The notes: generated by a model from the letters alone, not told the origin. A stretch of DNA of 64,000 nucleotides from Coleofasciculaceae cyanobacterium (GCA_036703275.1 DATNPK010000096.1:310001-374000), one strand, 5' to 3'. Positions 53,562-64,000 are shown, counted from the first letter of the stretch. Translations and numbers: made by a program.

Positions 53562-55157
53562 TTAGACAGATAACTTGACAGTATAAGCATCTCTAATACC
53601 TTCTACCTTAATAATTTCTTGTAAAATTCCCTCAGGCAAAGGATCGTCAAGACTAAGTACCATTACCGCCTCGCCCCTAACAATCTTGCGCCCTACCTGC
53701 ATACTGGCGATATTGACGTTATAGCTACCTAATAAAGAGCCGATTTTACCAATAATTCCTGGCATATCTCGGTGTAAAGTAAATAGCATATGATCGTTAG
53801 GAGGAACGTTAATCGGAAATTCATCGAGGTTGGTAATGCGTATTTCCCCTTCGCTGAGTAATGCGCCTGTAACCGAATGTTTTCCATTAGCTCCCTGGGC
53901 TTCAATGTGTAATGAACCACCAGAATAGTCGCGAGTTGAGCTATCTTTTGTTTCAACTACCCTAATCCCTCGTTCAGTTGCTTCAATGGCTGCATTGACA
54001 TAGTTAACTCTTTCCCTAAGAGCTTGAGATAACAAACCTTTTAAGGCAGCAACAATTATTGGCTGACTGTCATTATTAGCCAATTCTCCTTGTAAACGAA
54101 TGTTTAATTCATCAATCCTGCCTCCAGCCAGTTGACCAGCCATATTACCTAGCATTTCTGCTAATCTTAGGTATGGTCTAAGTTTTTCCATTACATCGGG
54201 ATTTAGACCAGGAATATTAACGGCAGAACGAGCTGGAAGTCCTAATAAAACATCTCTAATTTGTTCTGCTACATCAATGGCTACATTTACTTGTGCCTCG
54301 GCTGTAGAAGCTCCCAAATGCGGAGTTAAAATTAGATTAGAACCAATTTCAGTTAGTGGTGAGTCTCCTAAAGGTTCACTATCGTAAACATCTAATGCTG
54401 CACCACCAATTTTTTCTGCTTTGAGTGCTTCAGCTAATGCGAATTCGTCAATAATGCCACCGCGAGCGCAGTTGATAATCCTGACGAGAGGCTTCATTTT
54501 GGCTAGTGCTTCGGCATTAATTAAGTTTGCCGTTTCAGGAGTCTTAGGAATGTGTAAAGTAATATAATCTGCTTCTTGAAATAAAAGGTCTAAATCGACC
54601 AGACTACAGCCTAATCTTTCAGCTCTTTCTGTGGAGACGAAAGGATCGAAGGCCAACAACTTCATCTCCATCGCTCGAGCTACCTTGGCGACGTGTGCCC
54701 CAATTTTACCTAACCCTACTATGCCTAAAGTCTTCTTGTAGACTTCATTACCAACGAACTTTTTACGTTCCCATTTGCCATTTTTAACAGATTGGTTAGC
54801 ATCGGGTATTTGACGTGATAAAGCCAGCATCATCGCCAAGGCGTGTTCAGCAGCAGCAATAGTATTCCCTTCTGGAGAGTTAACTACGACAATGCCATGA
54901 CGAGTAGCTGCGCGAACATCAACGTTGTCTACTCCAACTCCTGCACGTCCAATGATTTTGAGTTGAGTACCTGCTTGAATAACTTCTGCTGTAACTTTAG
55001 TACCCGATCGCAGCATCAAAGCATCATATTCGGGAATTATTTCGATCAGTTCTTCTAAAGGTAGCTCGGTTTTAACATCTACCTCGGCTACTTGAGAGAT
55101 GATATCGATACCAGCTTGATCGATAGGATCGGAAACGAGAACTTTTGCCATAGTCAT
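53562..55157 (-). CDS. serA: D-3-phosphoglycerate dehydrogenase
   Basis: 531 residues. MAKVLVSDPIDQAGIDII at 55151 is an equally good start two codons in. The NAD-binding domain has GIVGLGKIGAHVAKVARAM (about 145-163), RAGVGVDNVD and the catalytic HLGAST. A middle ASB domain (about 330-450) and a C-terminal ACT domain (MLFTLHRDMPGIIGKIGSLL) make it the long type I form. It commits 3-phosphoglycerate to serine synthesis and is usually inhibited by serine through the ACT domain. Confidence 0.96.
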   Translation of the reverse strand: MTMAKVLVSDPIDQAGIDIISQVAEVDVKTELPLEELIEIIPEYDALMLRSGTKVTAEVIQAGTQLKIIGRAGVGVDNVDVRAATRHGIVVVNSPEGNTIAAAEHALAMMLALSRQIPDANQSVKNGKWERKKFVGNEVYKKTLGIVGLGKIGAHVAKVARAMEMKLLAFDPFVSTERAERLGCSLVDLDLLFQEADYITLHIPKTPETANLINAEALAKMKPLVRIINCARGGIIDEFALAEALKAEKIGGAALDVYDSEPLGDSPLTEIGSNLILTPHLGASTAEAQVNVAIDVAEQIRDVLLGLPARSAVNIPGLNPDVMEKLRPYLRLAEMLGNMAGQLAGGRIDELNIRLQGELANNDSQPIIVAALKGLLSQALRERVNYVNAAIEATERGIRVVETKDSSTRDYSGGSLHIEAQGANGKHSVTGALLSEGEIRITNLDEFPINVPPNDHMLFTLHRDMPGIIGKIGSLLGSYNVNIASMQVGRKIVRGEAVMVLSLDDPLPEGILQEIIKVEGIRDAYTVKLSV

Positions 55158-55568
55158 GAATTGTAGTCTAATTCCCTAGAGTCTTGTTTTATTACCTATA
55201 AGCCCAATTCTTCGGGTTGGAAATTGACAGTTTATCTGTCAATCTCAGCAATACCTTGAAAGGTTTAGCTCTAGGTATCATGCTTAAGTCGGTGCAGTAA
55301 ATTATTGTAGAGGGAAAAGGAACTTAAATCTTCTATTTGTTAAAAAGATTTTGGATTTTCCGTTAACTCGTCGCGTAACTAAATAGTGGGATTGGCGATC
55401 GCTCCAGTAGGTTGGGTAGAACGAAGTGAAAACCAATATATTTCAAATTGTATTTTTTTTGGCGATCGCACTTACTTCAATAGCTTGAGTTGTTGGGTTT
55501 GGTTGCTCAAACCAACCGAGAGGATCAGCTAGGCCAGATATTGAATATGGAAGTAAGCTGCGATCATA
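55158..55568. other. Intergenic region with short cyanobacterial palindromes
   Basis: About 410 bases. It contains two HIP1 octamers, a GTTGGGTAGAACGAAGTGAA segment at 55411-55430 of a repeat type common in cyanobacteria, and a GGTTTG/CAAACC hairpin near 55498. No gene is seen. Confidence 0.5.
55411..55437. repeat. Dispersed GGTTGGGT-GAACGAAGTGAA-ACCAA repeat
   Basis: The arms TTGGGT and ACCAA flank AGAACGAAGTGAAA, the form of a short repeat I know from many cyanobacterial genomes (GTTGGGT...GAAACCCAAC). It is a single, slightly degenerate copy here. Confidence 0.5.
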
Positions 55569-57101
55569 CTAAACCTCGCTGGGTAACAATTTAACTAAAC
55601 CTTCTAATTTCTGACGTAAACCAACGAGTAATTTCTTCCACCATACAGGTGCTTTTGTTTTGGATTCTGGTACTGTAGTTGTTTTCTTACTAGGAACAGT
55701 AATCGCAATTTCATCTTCAGCGATCGCGATTGATTCGGGTTGAGGGATTTCAATCTCTGCTATTGGAGTAGGTGAATCGGAATTGCCTTCTCTAACGGTA
55801 ATTACCTGTTTGGATGTAGATTCTGTTACTGGGATCTTTTCTGTTGGTTTCTCGGCATCTTTTGCTTCTAATGCAATATTTTCATAGTTTTCGGTAACTT
55901 TCTCGATTTTTTTAGTTGTTGGTGCAGAAATTGTTACAGGTTCTTTGGTTATCTTGGTAGTAACTTCTTTATTATCGTTTTCTAGAGTTGCTTTGGAATC
56001 ATTGTCTTGAGAAGTTGTGGGTTCTCCCTGACTACTATTTTCTAACGCTTCTTGTTTTTGCTCTTCTATGGTAGGTTCTGTTTCTGGCGTGTTAAGGCTA
56101 GGCGCAAGCCTAATCGCCTTAGTCGTTTTTTCTACCTTCGTTTCAGTTTTTTCGTCTTCTGTTTTTACAGTAGGCTCGCTTATTTCTGGTTTTTCAACTG
56201 GCTCAACAATCGGTTGCGCTTCCGCTAAAGATATTTTATTAGTTACTAACTTAGCTAAAGTATCTGTTTGCTGCGGATCATAGGTAAACACTCTAACCGT
56301 ATTGTTAAAAGCGTTTTCAATATCATTGCCAGATTCATCAACCAGTTCAAGTTGAACCCAATTTTTACCTGGTTCAAGTCCCGCTAAATAAATAGGCTGC
56401 CAATTTTCCAAGATAAAACTTGTTCCACTTATCGTTGCCTTAACTCTCCAGTCTTGTAAGTTAGAATTCTCGTGCGCTATGGCGTGTAAAGGAGCATTAG
56501 TCAAATAGAAATCTAATAGCAATGGCTCTGCACCAAAAACACCTGTAGGACTGCTATACGTTAGTAAAGGTAAGTTCGGGTTTGGACGGTTATCGTTGGT
56601 TTTAGTTAAAACACTAAAAGTTGTTTGAGCGTAAGCACCATCGTTTTTAAAACTTTCTCCCCAAGGGCGAGCAGCAAAAACTCTAATAGTATGTGTTCCT
56701 GGAGTTAGTCCTTTTAAAATTATTGGTTGATTGAGGTTATATATTGCCTGGAATGGTTCGTTATCTACAATTAAGTTTAAATGATTGCCTAGCTGTAATT
56801 TATCGTCTCGAAATATAGGTAAATCTTCTACCTCTAATCGGACATTAACATCTGTCTGATTTAATGTTTGTTCTGGTTGAGGAACAACAATTTTAACTTG
56901 TGGAACATATTGTTCGAGATTGTGATTCAACTCTTGAATAATTTTAGGTGGAGCTACCTCAGTGAGATTACTGTTTAAATTATCTAAAGTTACGCTATTG
57001 CCTAGATGATTGTCACCTAGAGAGTTATTTAGATCGAGTCGTCCGCAGCCTATTAAACAACTAAGCAAGCCTAAAAACAAGCAAATTTTAATAGTTTTCA
57101 T
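55569..57101 (-). CDS. Lipoprotein with beta-sandwich-like N-terminal part and Glu/Lys/Thr-rich tail
   Basis: 510 residues. The signal peptide MKTIKICLFLGLLSCLIGC ends in the lipobox LIGC, so Cys19 is probably lipidated. Residues about 70-285 look like two beta-sandwich modules (VNVRLEVEDLPIFRDDKLQL, LTPGTHTIRVFAARPWGESF, WVQLELVDESGNDIENAFNN), similar to FHA/hypothetical periplasmic modules in cyanobacteria. From about 295 to 480 the chain is a low-complexity E/K/T/P linker. A final basic amphipathic segment, WWKKLLVGLRQKLEGLVKLL, may contact membrane. No catalytic residues are recognised. The start lies about 435 bases from psaA, divergently. Confidence 0.78.
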   Translation of the reverse strand: MKTIKICLFLGLLSCLIGCGRLDLNNSLGDNHLGNSVTLDNLNSNLTEVAPPKIIQELNHNLEQYVPQVKIVVPQPEQTLNQTDVNVRLEVEDLPIFRDDKLQLGNHLNLIVDNEPFQAIYNLNQPIILKGLTPGTHTIRVFAARPWGESFKNDGAYAQTTFSVLTKTNDNRPNPNLPLLTYSSPTGVFGAEPLLLDFYLTNAPLHAIAHENSNLQDWRVKATISGTSFILENWQPIYLAGLEPGKNWVQLELVDESGNDIENAFNNTVRVFTYDPQQTDTLAKLVTNKISLAEAQPIVEPVEKPEISEPTVKTEDEKTETKVEKTTKAIRLAPSLNTPETEPTIEEQKQEALENSSQGEPTTSQDNDSKATLENDNKEVTTKITKEPVTISAPTTKKIEKVTENYENIALEAKDAEKPTEKIPVTESTSKQVITVREGNSDSPTPIAEIEIPQPESIAIAEDEIAITVPSKKTTTVPESKTKAPVWWKKLLVGLRQKLEGLVKLLPSEV

Positions 57102-57536
57102 TGATATATCTATCTAGTTATAGTTACAAATAAAAAAACTGATATTTTTTTGATAAACCTAAATTAATCATTGTCTATTATTAAATTACATCAGGATACA
57201 GAAGATTTAGAGCAAACTAGTTATATTGTCTTTTGTAAAGATAGCTTGTGTTTTGTATACTTTTACTGAATGAGTTTTGAGGTGTAAACCTTGTCGGAGC
57301 GATAATTGCCTCCATTTAAAATTTTGTTAAGCTTTCCCCAGATTGCCAAGATCTGAGTCTTATGATCAGATAAAGTAATGCCTGTAGCTTGAATCCAAAA
57401 ACCTATTAAGGGAGAGCAAGCTAAGGTTATATAAAAAGCAGTGATTTTTGATCTTGCTTTTGACATAATAAAAAACCTGTTCTTCAGAATAGGAAAATGT
57501 AAATCTAAAATCTATTGCCCTGAGAGGAGAATCCTC
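57102..57536. promoter_or_regulatory. psaA upstream and leader region
   Basis: About 435 bases separate the divergent lipoprotein gene and psaA. psaA genes usually have strong, light-regulated promoters and long leaders, so the promoter is expected here. I found no perfect HLR1 box (two TTACA half-sites) and cannot place the start site. The GAGAGGAGA at 57522-57530 is a good ribosome binding site for psaA. Confidence 0.45.
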
Positions 57537-59798
57537 ATGACAATCAGTCCTCAAAAAGACGAGGCAAAAGTCAAGGTAACAGTTGATGTAGATCCAACAC
57601 CTACTTCGTTCGAGAAGTGGGGTAAGCCAGGTCACTTTGACCGAACTTTAGCCAGAGGTCCTAAGACAACCGCCTGGATTTGGAATCTTCACGCTGATGT
57701 CCATGATTTTGACAGTCATACCAGTGACTTAGAAGATATTTCGCGAAAAATATTTAGCGCCCACTTTGGTCATCTAGCGGTGATTTTTGTTTGGTTAAGC
57801 GGAATGTATTTCCATGGAGCTCGCTTTTCCAACTACGAAGCTTGGCTTACAGACCCCACCGTAATTAAGCCTAGTGCGCAGGTAGTTTGGCCCATTGTAG
57901 GTCAAGATATTCTTAATGCTGATGTAGGTGGTGGTTTCCATGGAATCCAAATCACATCGGGTTTCTTCTATCTTTGGAGAGCTTCTGGTTTTACCAACAG
58001 CTTCCAGCTATACTGCACTGCTATTGGCGGTTTGGTAATGGCAGCTCTAATGATCTTTGCTGGCTGGTTCCATTACCACAAAAGAGCTCCTAAGCTAGAG
58101 TGGTTCCAAAACGTGGAATCGATGATGAACCATCATTTAGCTGGTTTATTAGGCTTAGGCTGTCTTAGCTGGGCTGGGCACCAGATCCACGTATCTCTGC
58201 CAATCAACAAAATGTTGGATGCAGGAGTCGCAGCAGCAGATATTCCTCTGCCACACGAGTTTATCTTGAATAGAGATTTGATGGCGGAGTTATATCCTAG
58301 TTTTGCCGAAGGGTTAAGACCTTTCTTTACTCTTAACTGGGGTGTATATTCTGACTTCTTGACTTTTAAAGGCGGCTTGAATCCTGTAACTGGTGGCTTA
58401 TGGTTATCTGATACGGCGCATCACCATTTAGCTCTTGCTGTACTGTTTATTATTGCTGGTCATATGTACCGTACCAACTTTGGTATTGGTCACAGCATGA
58501 AAGAAATTTTAGATGGTCACAAAGGCGATCCTTTATTGTTTGGTGGAGAAGGTCACAGAGGTTTATATGAAATTTTGACAACCTCTTGGCATGCACAGCT
58601 AGCAGTTAACTTAGCAATGCTAGGTTCACTAACAATCATTGTTGCCCAGCATATGTACGCGATGCCTCCATATCCCTATATGGCGACCGACTATGCTACT
58701 CAGATATCGCTGTTTACTCACCATATGTGGATCGGTGCCTTCTTGATTGTTGGTGCGGGAGCGCATGCCGCAATCTATATGGTGCGGGATTATGACCCAG
58801 CGAAGAATGTTAATAACGTAGTTGACCGCGTACTTCGCGTTCGCGATGCAATTATTTCTCATCTTAACTGGGTATGTATTTTCCTTGGCTTCCACAGCTT
58901 TGGTCTATACATTCACAACGACACCATGAGAGCTTTGGGTCGTCCCCAAGATATGTTCTCGGATAAAGCAATTCAGCTACAGCCAATCTTTGCTCAGTGG
59001 GTACAAAACCTGCATACTTTGGCACCAGGAAACACAGCTCCAACTGCGCTTGAGCCAGCGAGTTATGTTTTTGGCGGTGATGTAATCGCCGTTGGCGGAA
59101 AAGTAGCAATGATGCCGATCGCTTTAGGTACTGCTGACTTTATGGTTCACCATATTCACGCCTTTACGATCCACGTAACTGCTTTGATTTTGTTGAAAGG
59201 TGTACTCTATGCTCGCAGTTCTCGTCTAATTCCAGACAAAGCCAACCTTGGTTTCCGTTTCCCTTGCGACGGCCCTGGTCGTGGTGGTACTTGTCAAGTA
59301 TCAGCTTGGGATCATGTGTTTCTTGGTTTGTTCTGGATGTACAACTCCATTTCAATCGTAATTTTCCACTTTAGCTGGAAAATGCAGTCTGATGTATGGG
59401 GTACGGTGGCACCAGATGGTACTGTGTCTCACATCACGGCAGGTAACTTTGCCCAAAGTGCAATTTGTATCAACGGTTGGTTACGTGATTTCTTGTGGGC
59501 GCAAGCTTCTCAAGTTATCAATACCTACGGTACGGCTCTATCTGCTTATGGCCTGATGTTCTTAGCAGGTCACTTTGTCTTTGCTTTCAGCTTAATGTTC
59601 CTCTTTAGTGGACGTGGCTACTGGCAAGAATTGATTGAGTCGATCGTTTGGGCACACAACAAACTAAAAGTAGCTCCAGCTATTCAACCTCGTGCTTTGA
59701 GTATTACTCAAGGTCGTGCAGTAGGTGTAGCTCACTACTTATTAGGAGGAATTGTTACCACCTGGGCATTCTTCTTAGCTAGAACACTATCGTTATAG
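57537..59798 (+). CDS. psaA: Photosystem I P700 chlorophyll a apoprotein A1
   Basis: 753 residues from ATG 57537 ([20 protein letters not shown]), preceded by GAGAGGAGA. The open frame continues 32 codons upstream but without PsaA sequence. Eleven transmembrane helices and the many conserved His ligands are evident. [19 protein letters not shown] (about 578-596) supplies two Cys of the FX [4Fe-4S] cluster, shared with Psa[21 protein letters not shown] is typical of the N-terminus. With PsaB it forms the reaction-centre core in thylakoids. Confidence 0.99.
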   Translation: MTISPQKDEAKVKVTVDVDPTPTSFEKWGKPGHFDRTLARGPKTTAWIWNLHADVHDFDSHTSDLEDISRKIFSAHFGHLAVIFVWLSGMYFHGARFSNYEAWLTDPTVIKPSAQVVWPIVGQDILNADVGGGFHGIQITSGFFYLWRASGFTNSFQLYCTAIGGLVMAALMIFAGWFHYHKRAPKLEWFQNVESMMNHHLAGLLGLGCLSWAGHQIHVSLPINKMLDAGVAAADIPLPHEFILNRDLMAELYPSFAEGLRPFFTLNWGVYSDFLTFKGGLNPVTGGLWLSDTAHHHLALAVLFIIAGHMYRTNFGIGHSMKEILDGHKGDPLLFGGEGHRGLYEILTTSWHAQLAVNLAMLGSLTIIVAQHMYAMPPYPYMATDYATQISLFTHHMWIGAFLIVGAGAHAAIYMVRDYDPAKNVNNVVDRVLRVRDAIISHLNWVCIFLGFHSFGLYIHNDTMRALGRPQDMFSDKAIQLQPIFAQWVQNLHTLAPGNTAPTALEPASYVFGGDVIAVGGKVAMMPIALGTADFMVHHIHAFTIHVTALILLKGVLYARSSRLIPDKANLGFRFPCDGPGRGGTCQVSAWDHVFLGLFWMYNSISIVIFHFSWKMQSDVWGTVAPDGTVSHITAGNFAQSAICINGWLRDFLWAQASQVINTYGTALSAYGLMFLAGHFVFAFSLMFLFSGRGYWQELIESIVWAHNKLKVAPAIQPRALSITQGRAVGVAHYLLGGIVTTWAFFLARTLSL

Positions 59799-60090
59799 CT
59801 GTTGTGAAGGTGATGTCAGTCTTTCAAGATGGGTTAAATCTTTCTTGTGAGATTGGCAAACCAAAATTACGGTTTTGAGCTTTTGCTTGGAACTAGTCGA
59901 AGTAAAAAAAAATTCAACGGTAGTTAGTTAATGAAATTTAAACTAGCAAGCTAAATCAGCAGCCGTGTTTTAACAAAAATTACTATCGAATAAGATTGAC
60001 GATAGTAACTAAAAGCCAGAAATGAGTAGCAAATAAATAATCATATTTAGCTCATTTTCAACCTTTACAGGAGAACTCTACCCATAACTT

Positions 60091-62289
60091 ATGGCAACTA
60101 AATTTCCCAAATTTAGCCAGGATCTCGCCCAAGACCCGACAACCCGTCGGATCTGGTACGGAATTGCCACCGCTCATGATTTTGAGCTTCACGATGGTAT
60201 GACTGAGGAAAATCTTCATCAAAAGATTTTTGCCTCCCATTTTGGTCACATTGCTATCATCTTCTTGTGGACTTCCGGCACCCTGTTCCATGTAGCTTGG
60301 CAAGGTAACTTTGAACAGTGGATTAAAAATCCTTTAGAGATTAAACCCATCGCCCATGCGATTTGGGATCCTCACTTCGGTGAAGGCGCAATCGATGCCT
60401 TTACCCAGGCAGGTGCTTCTAACCCAGTAAACATTGCCTATTCTGGGGTGTATCATTGGTTTTACACCATTGGTATGACTAGCAATCAAGATCTATACCA
60501 AGGAGCGATTTTCTTATTGCTCTTATCTTCTATTTTCTTGTTTGCTGGTTGGTTGCATTTGCAGCCAAAATTCCGTCCTAGCTTGGCTTGGTTTAAAAAT
60601 GCTGAGTCTCGCCTCAATCACCACTTAGCAGGTTTGTTTGGGGTAAGTTCTTTGGCTTGGACTGGACACCTAGTTCACGTTGCTATCCCTGAATCTCGCG
60701 GACAGCACGTAGGTTGGGATAACTTCCTCTCCACTCCTCCTCATCCCGCAGGTCTAGGGCCATTCTTTAGCCTGAATTGGGGTGCATATGCTCAGAATCC
60801 TGATACTGCTGGTCATGTATTTGGTACTTCTGAGGGAGCAGGAACAGCTATTTTAACTTTCTTGGGTGGTTTCCATCCTCAAACCGAGTCTCTCTGGTTG
60901 ACAGATATTGCACATCACCATTTGGCGATCGCAGTCATCTTCATTATTGCGGGGCATATGTACCGTACTAACTTCGGTATTGGTCACAGCATTAAAGAGA
61001 TTCTGGATACACATAAGCCACCTCAGGGCGGTTTAGGTGAAGGACACAGAGGACTATACGATACCATAAACAACTCGTTACATTTCCAGTTGGCTCTAGC
61101 TTTGGCTAGTTTGGGTACTGTTACCTCTTTGGTAGCGCAGCATATGTACGCGATGCCTCCTTATGCCTTTATGGCTAAGGACTATACAACTCAAGCAGCT
61201 TTATATACTCACCACCAATACATTGCTGGCTTCTTACTAGTAGGTGCATTTGCTCATGGCGCCATCTTCTTAGTTAGAGATTACGATCCAGAAGCAAACA
61301 AAAACAATGTATTGTCAAGAGCATTACAGCACAAGGAAGCGATTATTTCTCACTTAAGTTGGGTATCTCTTTTCCTTGGTTTCCATACCTTGAGCTTGTA
61401 TGTACATAATGACGTAGTCGTAGCTTTTGGTACTCCAGAAAAGCAAATCTTGATTGAACCTGTATTCGCTCAGTTCGTTCAAGCGGCTTCTGGTAAAGCT
61501 CTCTATGGCTTTGATACTTTGCTATCTAATCCAGATAGTCTTGCCCAAACCGGTGCAGCTTGGTTGCCTGGTTGGTTAGATGCGATCAACAGTGGTACTA
61601 ACTCTTTGTTCTTAACCATTGGACCTGGTGATTTCTTAGTTCACCATGCGATCGCTCTTGGTTTACACACCACTACTTTGATTTTGGTCAAGGGTGCTTT
61701 AGATGCTCGTGGTTCTAAATTAATGCCAGATAAAAAAGACTTCGGTTTTGCTTTCCCTTGTGATGGCCCTGGTCGTGGCGGTACTTGTGATATCTCTGCT
61801 TGGGATTCCTTCTACCTATCTGTATTCTGGATGCTTAACACCTTGGGTTGGGTAACCTTCTACTGGCACTGGAAACACCTTGGTATTTGGCAGGGTAACG
61901 TTGCTCAGTTCAACGAAAGCTCTACTTACCTCATGGGCTGGTTCCGCGATTATTTATGGGGCTATTCAGCTTCTTTGATCAACGGTTATAACCCCTACGG
62001 TGTAAATAACCTATCTGTTTGGGCTTGGATGTTCCTCTTTGGACACTTAGTCTGGGCGACTGGTTTCATGTTCTTGATCTCTTGGCGTGGTTATTGGCAA
62101 GAGTTGATCGAAACTATTGTTTGGGCGCACGAGCGTACTCCTCTAGCTAACTTAGTTCGCTGGAAAGATAAGCCCGTTGCTCTGTCCATCGTTCAAGGTC
62201 GTGTGATTGGTTTAGCTCACTTTACTGTGGGTTACATCCTGACCTATGCAGCCTTCTTAATTGCCTCTACGGCTAGTAGGGTTGGCTAA
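60091..62289 (+). CDS. psaB: Photosystem I P700 chlorophyll a apoprotein A2
   Basis: 732 residues, starting [20 protein letters not shown], with the same eleven-helix layout and [19 protein letters not shown] contributing the other two Cys of FX. It has [20 protein letters not shown] near the end. The gene follows psaA by 292 bases; AGGAGAA lies 15 bases before the ATG. That gap is large enough for a separate promoter or processing site, though co-transcription with psaA is usual. A terminator follows at 62336. Confidence 0.99.
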   Translation: MATKFPKFSQDLAQDPTTRRIWYGIATAHDFELHDGMTEENLHQKIFASHFGHIAIIFLWTSGTLFHVAWQGNFEQWIKNPLEIKPIAHAIWDPHFGEGAIDAFTQAGASNPVNIAYSGVYHWFYTIGMTSNQDLYQGAIFLLLLSSIFLFAGWLHLQPKFRPSLAWFKNAESRLNHHLAGLFGVSSLAWTGHLVHVAIPESRGQHVGWDNFLSTPPHPAGLGPFFSLNWGAYAQNPDTAGHVFGTSEGAGTAILTFLGGFHPQTESLWLTDIAHHHLAIAVIFIIAGHMYRTNFGIGHSIKEILDTHKPPQGGLGEGHRGLYDTINNSLHFQLALALASLGTVTSLVAQHMYAMPPYAFMAKDYTTQAALYTHHQYIAGFLLVGAFAHGAIFLVRDYDPEANKNNVLSRALQHKEAIISHLSWVSLFLGFHTLSLYVHNDVVVAFGTPEKQILIEPVFAQFVQAASGKALYGFDTLLSNPDSLAQTGAAWLPGWLDAINSGTNSLFLTIGPGDFLVHHAIALGLHTTTLILVKGALDARGSKLMPDKKDFGFAFPCDGPGRGGTCDISAWDSFYLSVFWMLNTLGWVTFYWHWKHLGIWQGNVAQFNESSTYLMGWFRDYLWGYSASLINGYNPYGVNNLSVWAWMFLFGHLVWATGFMFLISWRGYWQELIETIVWAHERTPLANLVRWKDKPVALSIVQGRVIGLAHFTVGYILTYAAFLIASTASRVG

Positions 62290-62335
62290 AAATACAAAAA
62301 TAGCTACAGCATATATACGTAGTTAAGTAATACTT

Positions 62336-62361
62336 CCCTCGCCTTCGGGTGGGGGATTTTT
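62336..62361 (+). terminator. Rho-independent terminator after psaB
   Basis: CCCTCGCC pairs with GGTGGGGG around a TTCG tetraloop (with G-T pairs) and is followed by ATTTTT. It lies about 45 bases after the psaB stop. Confidence 0.85.
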
Positions 62362-62430
62362 CATAGTCAATTTATTTACTTCTTTCTGCGGTTGAAGGCG
62401 CGGAAACTTTTGGCTCAAATAAGAAACCAG

Positions 62431-62459
62431 CAAAACAAAACCCGCTATGGTAACGGGTT
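62431..62459 (-). terminator. Terminator after the universal stress protein gene
   Basis: On the minus strand AACCCG pairs with CGGGTT over a 9-base loop, then TTTTGTTTTG follows. It lies about 45 bases beyond the stop of the stress-protein gene. Confidence 0.7.
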
Positions 62460-62503
62460 GAAAATAGAAAATAATAATGTCGCAGGAGTTAAGTAGGTGT
62501 ACT

Positions 62504-63355
62504 TTAACTTGCTTCTTCTTGTCTGGCTAAAAGAACAGGACAAGGAGCTTTAATGCGAATATAGTCAGATAAAGAACTACCCAACAAACGCTCGATATCA
62601 GGTAAGCTTTTAGCAATAGAGGGACGCCGTTCAGGAGAACCCAAAACTAATAAATCAATATTGTTAGCTTCGGCTAAACTACAGATTTTTTGGGCTGGTC
62701 TACCACCTGATACCAAACACCGATATGTTAAACCCATGCGTTTTACTTTGGCGATCGCAGGAGCGAGAATTGGATTGTTTTCCAAATCTTCTTTAGATAG
62801 CTTTAGATTGGGGTCTAGATCGGGATTAACACGGGTAAGATATATTTCTGCGTCTTGATAACCTTTGAAAAGAGACAAGGTTAAATCTAAAGCATACTGA
62901 GCAGCAGGAGACTTGTCGATCGCCACCATCACTCGCTTCAATTTTTTAACATAGATATCGTCCTTAACTAGCAGCATCGAGCGGTCAGTCAATTGAAACA
63001 CATACTGACTAACAGAATTACTCAAAATAGACTGTAGTTTGCCCATACCTCGCGAACCCATTATAATTAGATCGGCATCGACTTCTTGAGCTACTTTTAA
63101 GACCGTAGTTTTAGGTTCTCCTTCTTCAACTTTACAGCTAGCTTCATCGCAATTTGTACCCAATTTGGCGACCAAATCATTAATTTTAGATTCAGCCTGT
63201 TGGTGTGCTGCCAATTCTTCTTGAGTAGTCTTAGGAGAAATTACTCTAAGAATTGATACCTGAGCATTTTTTGTAGCAGGAAGCTCTAATAAGATTTTGA
63301 GCATATCTTGGGCATTTTCTGCACCAGAGTCAGCATAGAGAATTTTGTTAAGCAT
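62504..63355 (-). CDS. Universal stress protein, two tandem Usp domains
   Basis: 283 residues comprising two Usp domains (about 1-140 and 145-280). The first starts NKILYADSGAENAQDML and holds the ATP-binding-type DLIIMGSRGMGKLQSILSNS. The second begins RVMVAIDKSPAAQYALDLTL and has LLVLGSPERRPSIAK and LGSSLSDYIRIKAPCPVLLA. Tandem Usp proteins bind adenine nucleotides and help survival under stress. Convergent with psaB, with its own terminator between the two. Confidence 0.92.
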   Translation of the reverse strand: MLNKILYADSGAENAQDMLKILLELPATKNAQVSILRVISPKTTQEELAAHQQAESKINDLVAKLGTNCDEASCKVEEGEPKTTVLKVAQEVDADLIIMGSRGMGKLQSILSNSVSQYVFQLTDRSMLLVKDDIYVKKLKRVMVAIDKSPAAQYALDLTLSLFKGYQDAEIYLTRVNPDLDPNLKLSKEDLENNPILAPAIAKVKRMGLTYRCLVSGGRPAQKICSLAEANNIDLLVLGSPERRPSIAKSLPDIERLLGSSLSDYIRIKAPCPVLLARQEEAS

Positions 63356-63520
63356 AGCTAAACTTACATCTTGATTTATAATTCCTGATGTTTCTAGGTT
63401 ACTGCTAATTTCGACCCTTAAGATTACCGAGAACTATAAAACTTAATGACTCCTAATCTCTATTGTTTTGAGTGAATTAGATCAAACTGCTGTAATGGTC
63501 ATTGATCATTTATTATAAGA

Positions 63521-63551
63521 AAGCGATCGCCACTTAGAAAAGCGATCGCTT
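63521..63551 (-). terminator. HIP1-based hairpin after the Tic20-family gene
   Basis: AAGCGATCGC (63521-63530) pairs with GCGATCGCTT (63542-63551). In minus-strand direction it lies 38 bases after the stop of the Tic20-family gene, followed by TCTTATAA. It is the second HIP1-pair terminator in this window. Confidence 0.5.
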
Positions 63552-63588
63552 GTTCAGATAGATAATGTTCAAAACTTACTTAGCTTAA

Positions 63589-64000
63589 TTAACGGATTTG
63601 CGAAGAAGCTGCATCAGAGAGAGCAGGTAGTTCGGCATACTGCCCTTGAATAGAACGAACAATACAGAAGAAACAAGCAACTACGCTACCCATAAAGATT
63701 GTATTTGTTAGAGTTTCGCTAATTAGACTTTGCGCACCAAAAGCAGGAGCTAAGATTCCCATAATCAAGCTAAACAGAATCTGCAAGATATTAATTAAAA
63801 TTGCCTGCATCGCATTAAAACGCAGAAAATAGCTAATATTATCGTTTCTAACTACTGCAAACCATAAGCCAAAGAAAATAATTAGACTAGCAAAAGGTAA
63901 GCTATTGGTAACGCCGTAAATAACCACTAAAGGCGAAAAGAATTGATATAACCAGGGAAACTGAGTCAGCAAAAGGATGCCAAAGGGCAGTGAATAAACT
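63589..64000 (-). CDS. Tic20-family membrane protein (5' end outside window)
   Basis: The frame stays open to the window edge (upstream residues VYSLPFGILL precede LLTQFPWLYQFFSPLVVIYG), so the TTG at 63972 is internal and the start lies beyond 64000. Four hydrophobic segments and FLRFNAMQAILINILQILFS match the Tic20/Ycf60 family. Its plastid members are subunits of the inner-envelope protein import channel; the bacterial role is unknown. The soluble tail is short (AELPALSDAASSQIR). Confidence 0.85.
   Translation of the reverse strand, partial: VYSLPFGILLLTQFPWLYQFFSPLVVIYGVTNSLPFASLIIFFGLWFAVVRNDNISYFLRFNAMQAILINILQILFSLIMGILAPAFGAQSLISETLTNTIFMGSVVACFFCIVRSIQGQYAELPALSDAASSQIR

Noticed and set aside
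57263-57466. Minus-strand 67-residue frame ([20 protein letters not shown] and onward) upstream of psaA.
   Set aside because: It has a hydrophobic stretch but lies in the psaA leader and promoter region and I recognise no family. Too weak to list as a gene, though not excluded.
57102-57536. HLR1-type RpaB box upstream of psaA.
   Set aside because: Only single TTACA/TGTAA half-sites are present, with no properly spaced pair.
1-64000. tRNA, rRNA, tmRNA or a known riboswitch.
   Set aside because: By eye I found no cloverleaf with a GGTTCGAATCC-type arm nor any recognised riboswitch core; a covariance-model scan would be needed to exclude them.

Overview
This is a stretch of cyanobacterial chromosome. 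The evidence is the photosystem I core pair psaA/psaB, ntcA, a Vipp1-type protein, sipA, the DUF2499 (Ycf49-like)/DUF3593 pair, a Tic20-family protein, and many HIP1 octamers (GCGATCGC) inside and between genes. The DNA is AT-rich and loosely packed. It carries many small repeats, two MITE-like elements and several decayed genes, which suggests a large-genome unicellular or pleurocapsalean-type cyanobacterium; the lineage is inference. No rRNA, tRNA, CRISPR array, prophage or intact transposase gene was recognised.

Layout. 1-6541 (+): a surface-polysaccharide region with the 3' end of a probable multidomain glycosyltransferase, three different sulfotransferases in a row and an AlgX/AlgJ-like SGNH protein. 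6570-15539 (-): housekeeping, with an LptD-like outer-membrane protein, RNase Z, an amino-acid ABC ATPase, a membrane desaturase, an S1-domain protein, a dienelactone hydrolase, hisB and fabI. 15713-20024 (+): ntcA, a DUF3084 coiled-coil protein with a RuvC-like partner, and a TPR protein. 20124-26819: vipp1, a pentapeptide-repeat remnant, a SPOR protein, small proteins, larE, a sensor kinase and an ABC-2 permease.

26984-32734 is the most accessory-looking block. Two short-chain dehydrogenases face an alpha/beta hydrolase and a Baeyer-Villiger-type flavin monooxygenase resembling mycobacterial MymA, followed by an SGNH esterase. An alcohol to ketone to ester to acid-plus-alcohol route is a plausible inference. 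One of the dehydrogenases carries an in-frame insertion of a palindromic genomic repeat.

32824-40225: ispE with a scrambled partial copy of its own 5' end beside it, a site-2 protease with CBS domains, small membrane proteins, a cupin, an AllA-like protein and an ABC exporter pair. 40226-42904: degraded DNA (Uma2 pseudogene, IS630-type MITE, a frameshifted conserved gene) around anmK. 43006-48271: a Ser/Thr kinase, sipA, prfB with its programmed frameshift, DUF2499/DUF3593, gshB and a glutaredoxin. 48792-57101: a very acidic repeat protein, map, prmA, serA and a lipoprotein. 57537-63972: psaA, psaB, a tandem universal stress protein and a Tic20-family protein cut by the window edge.
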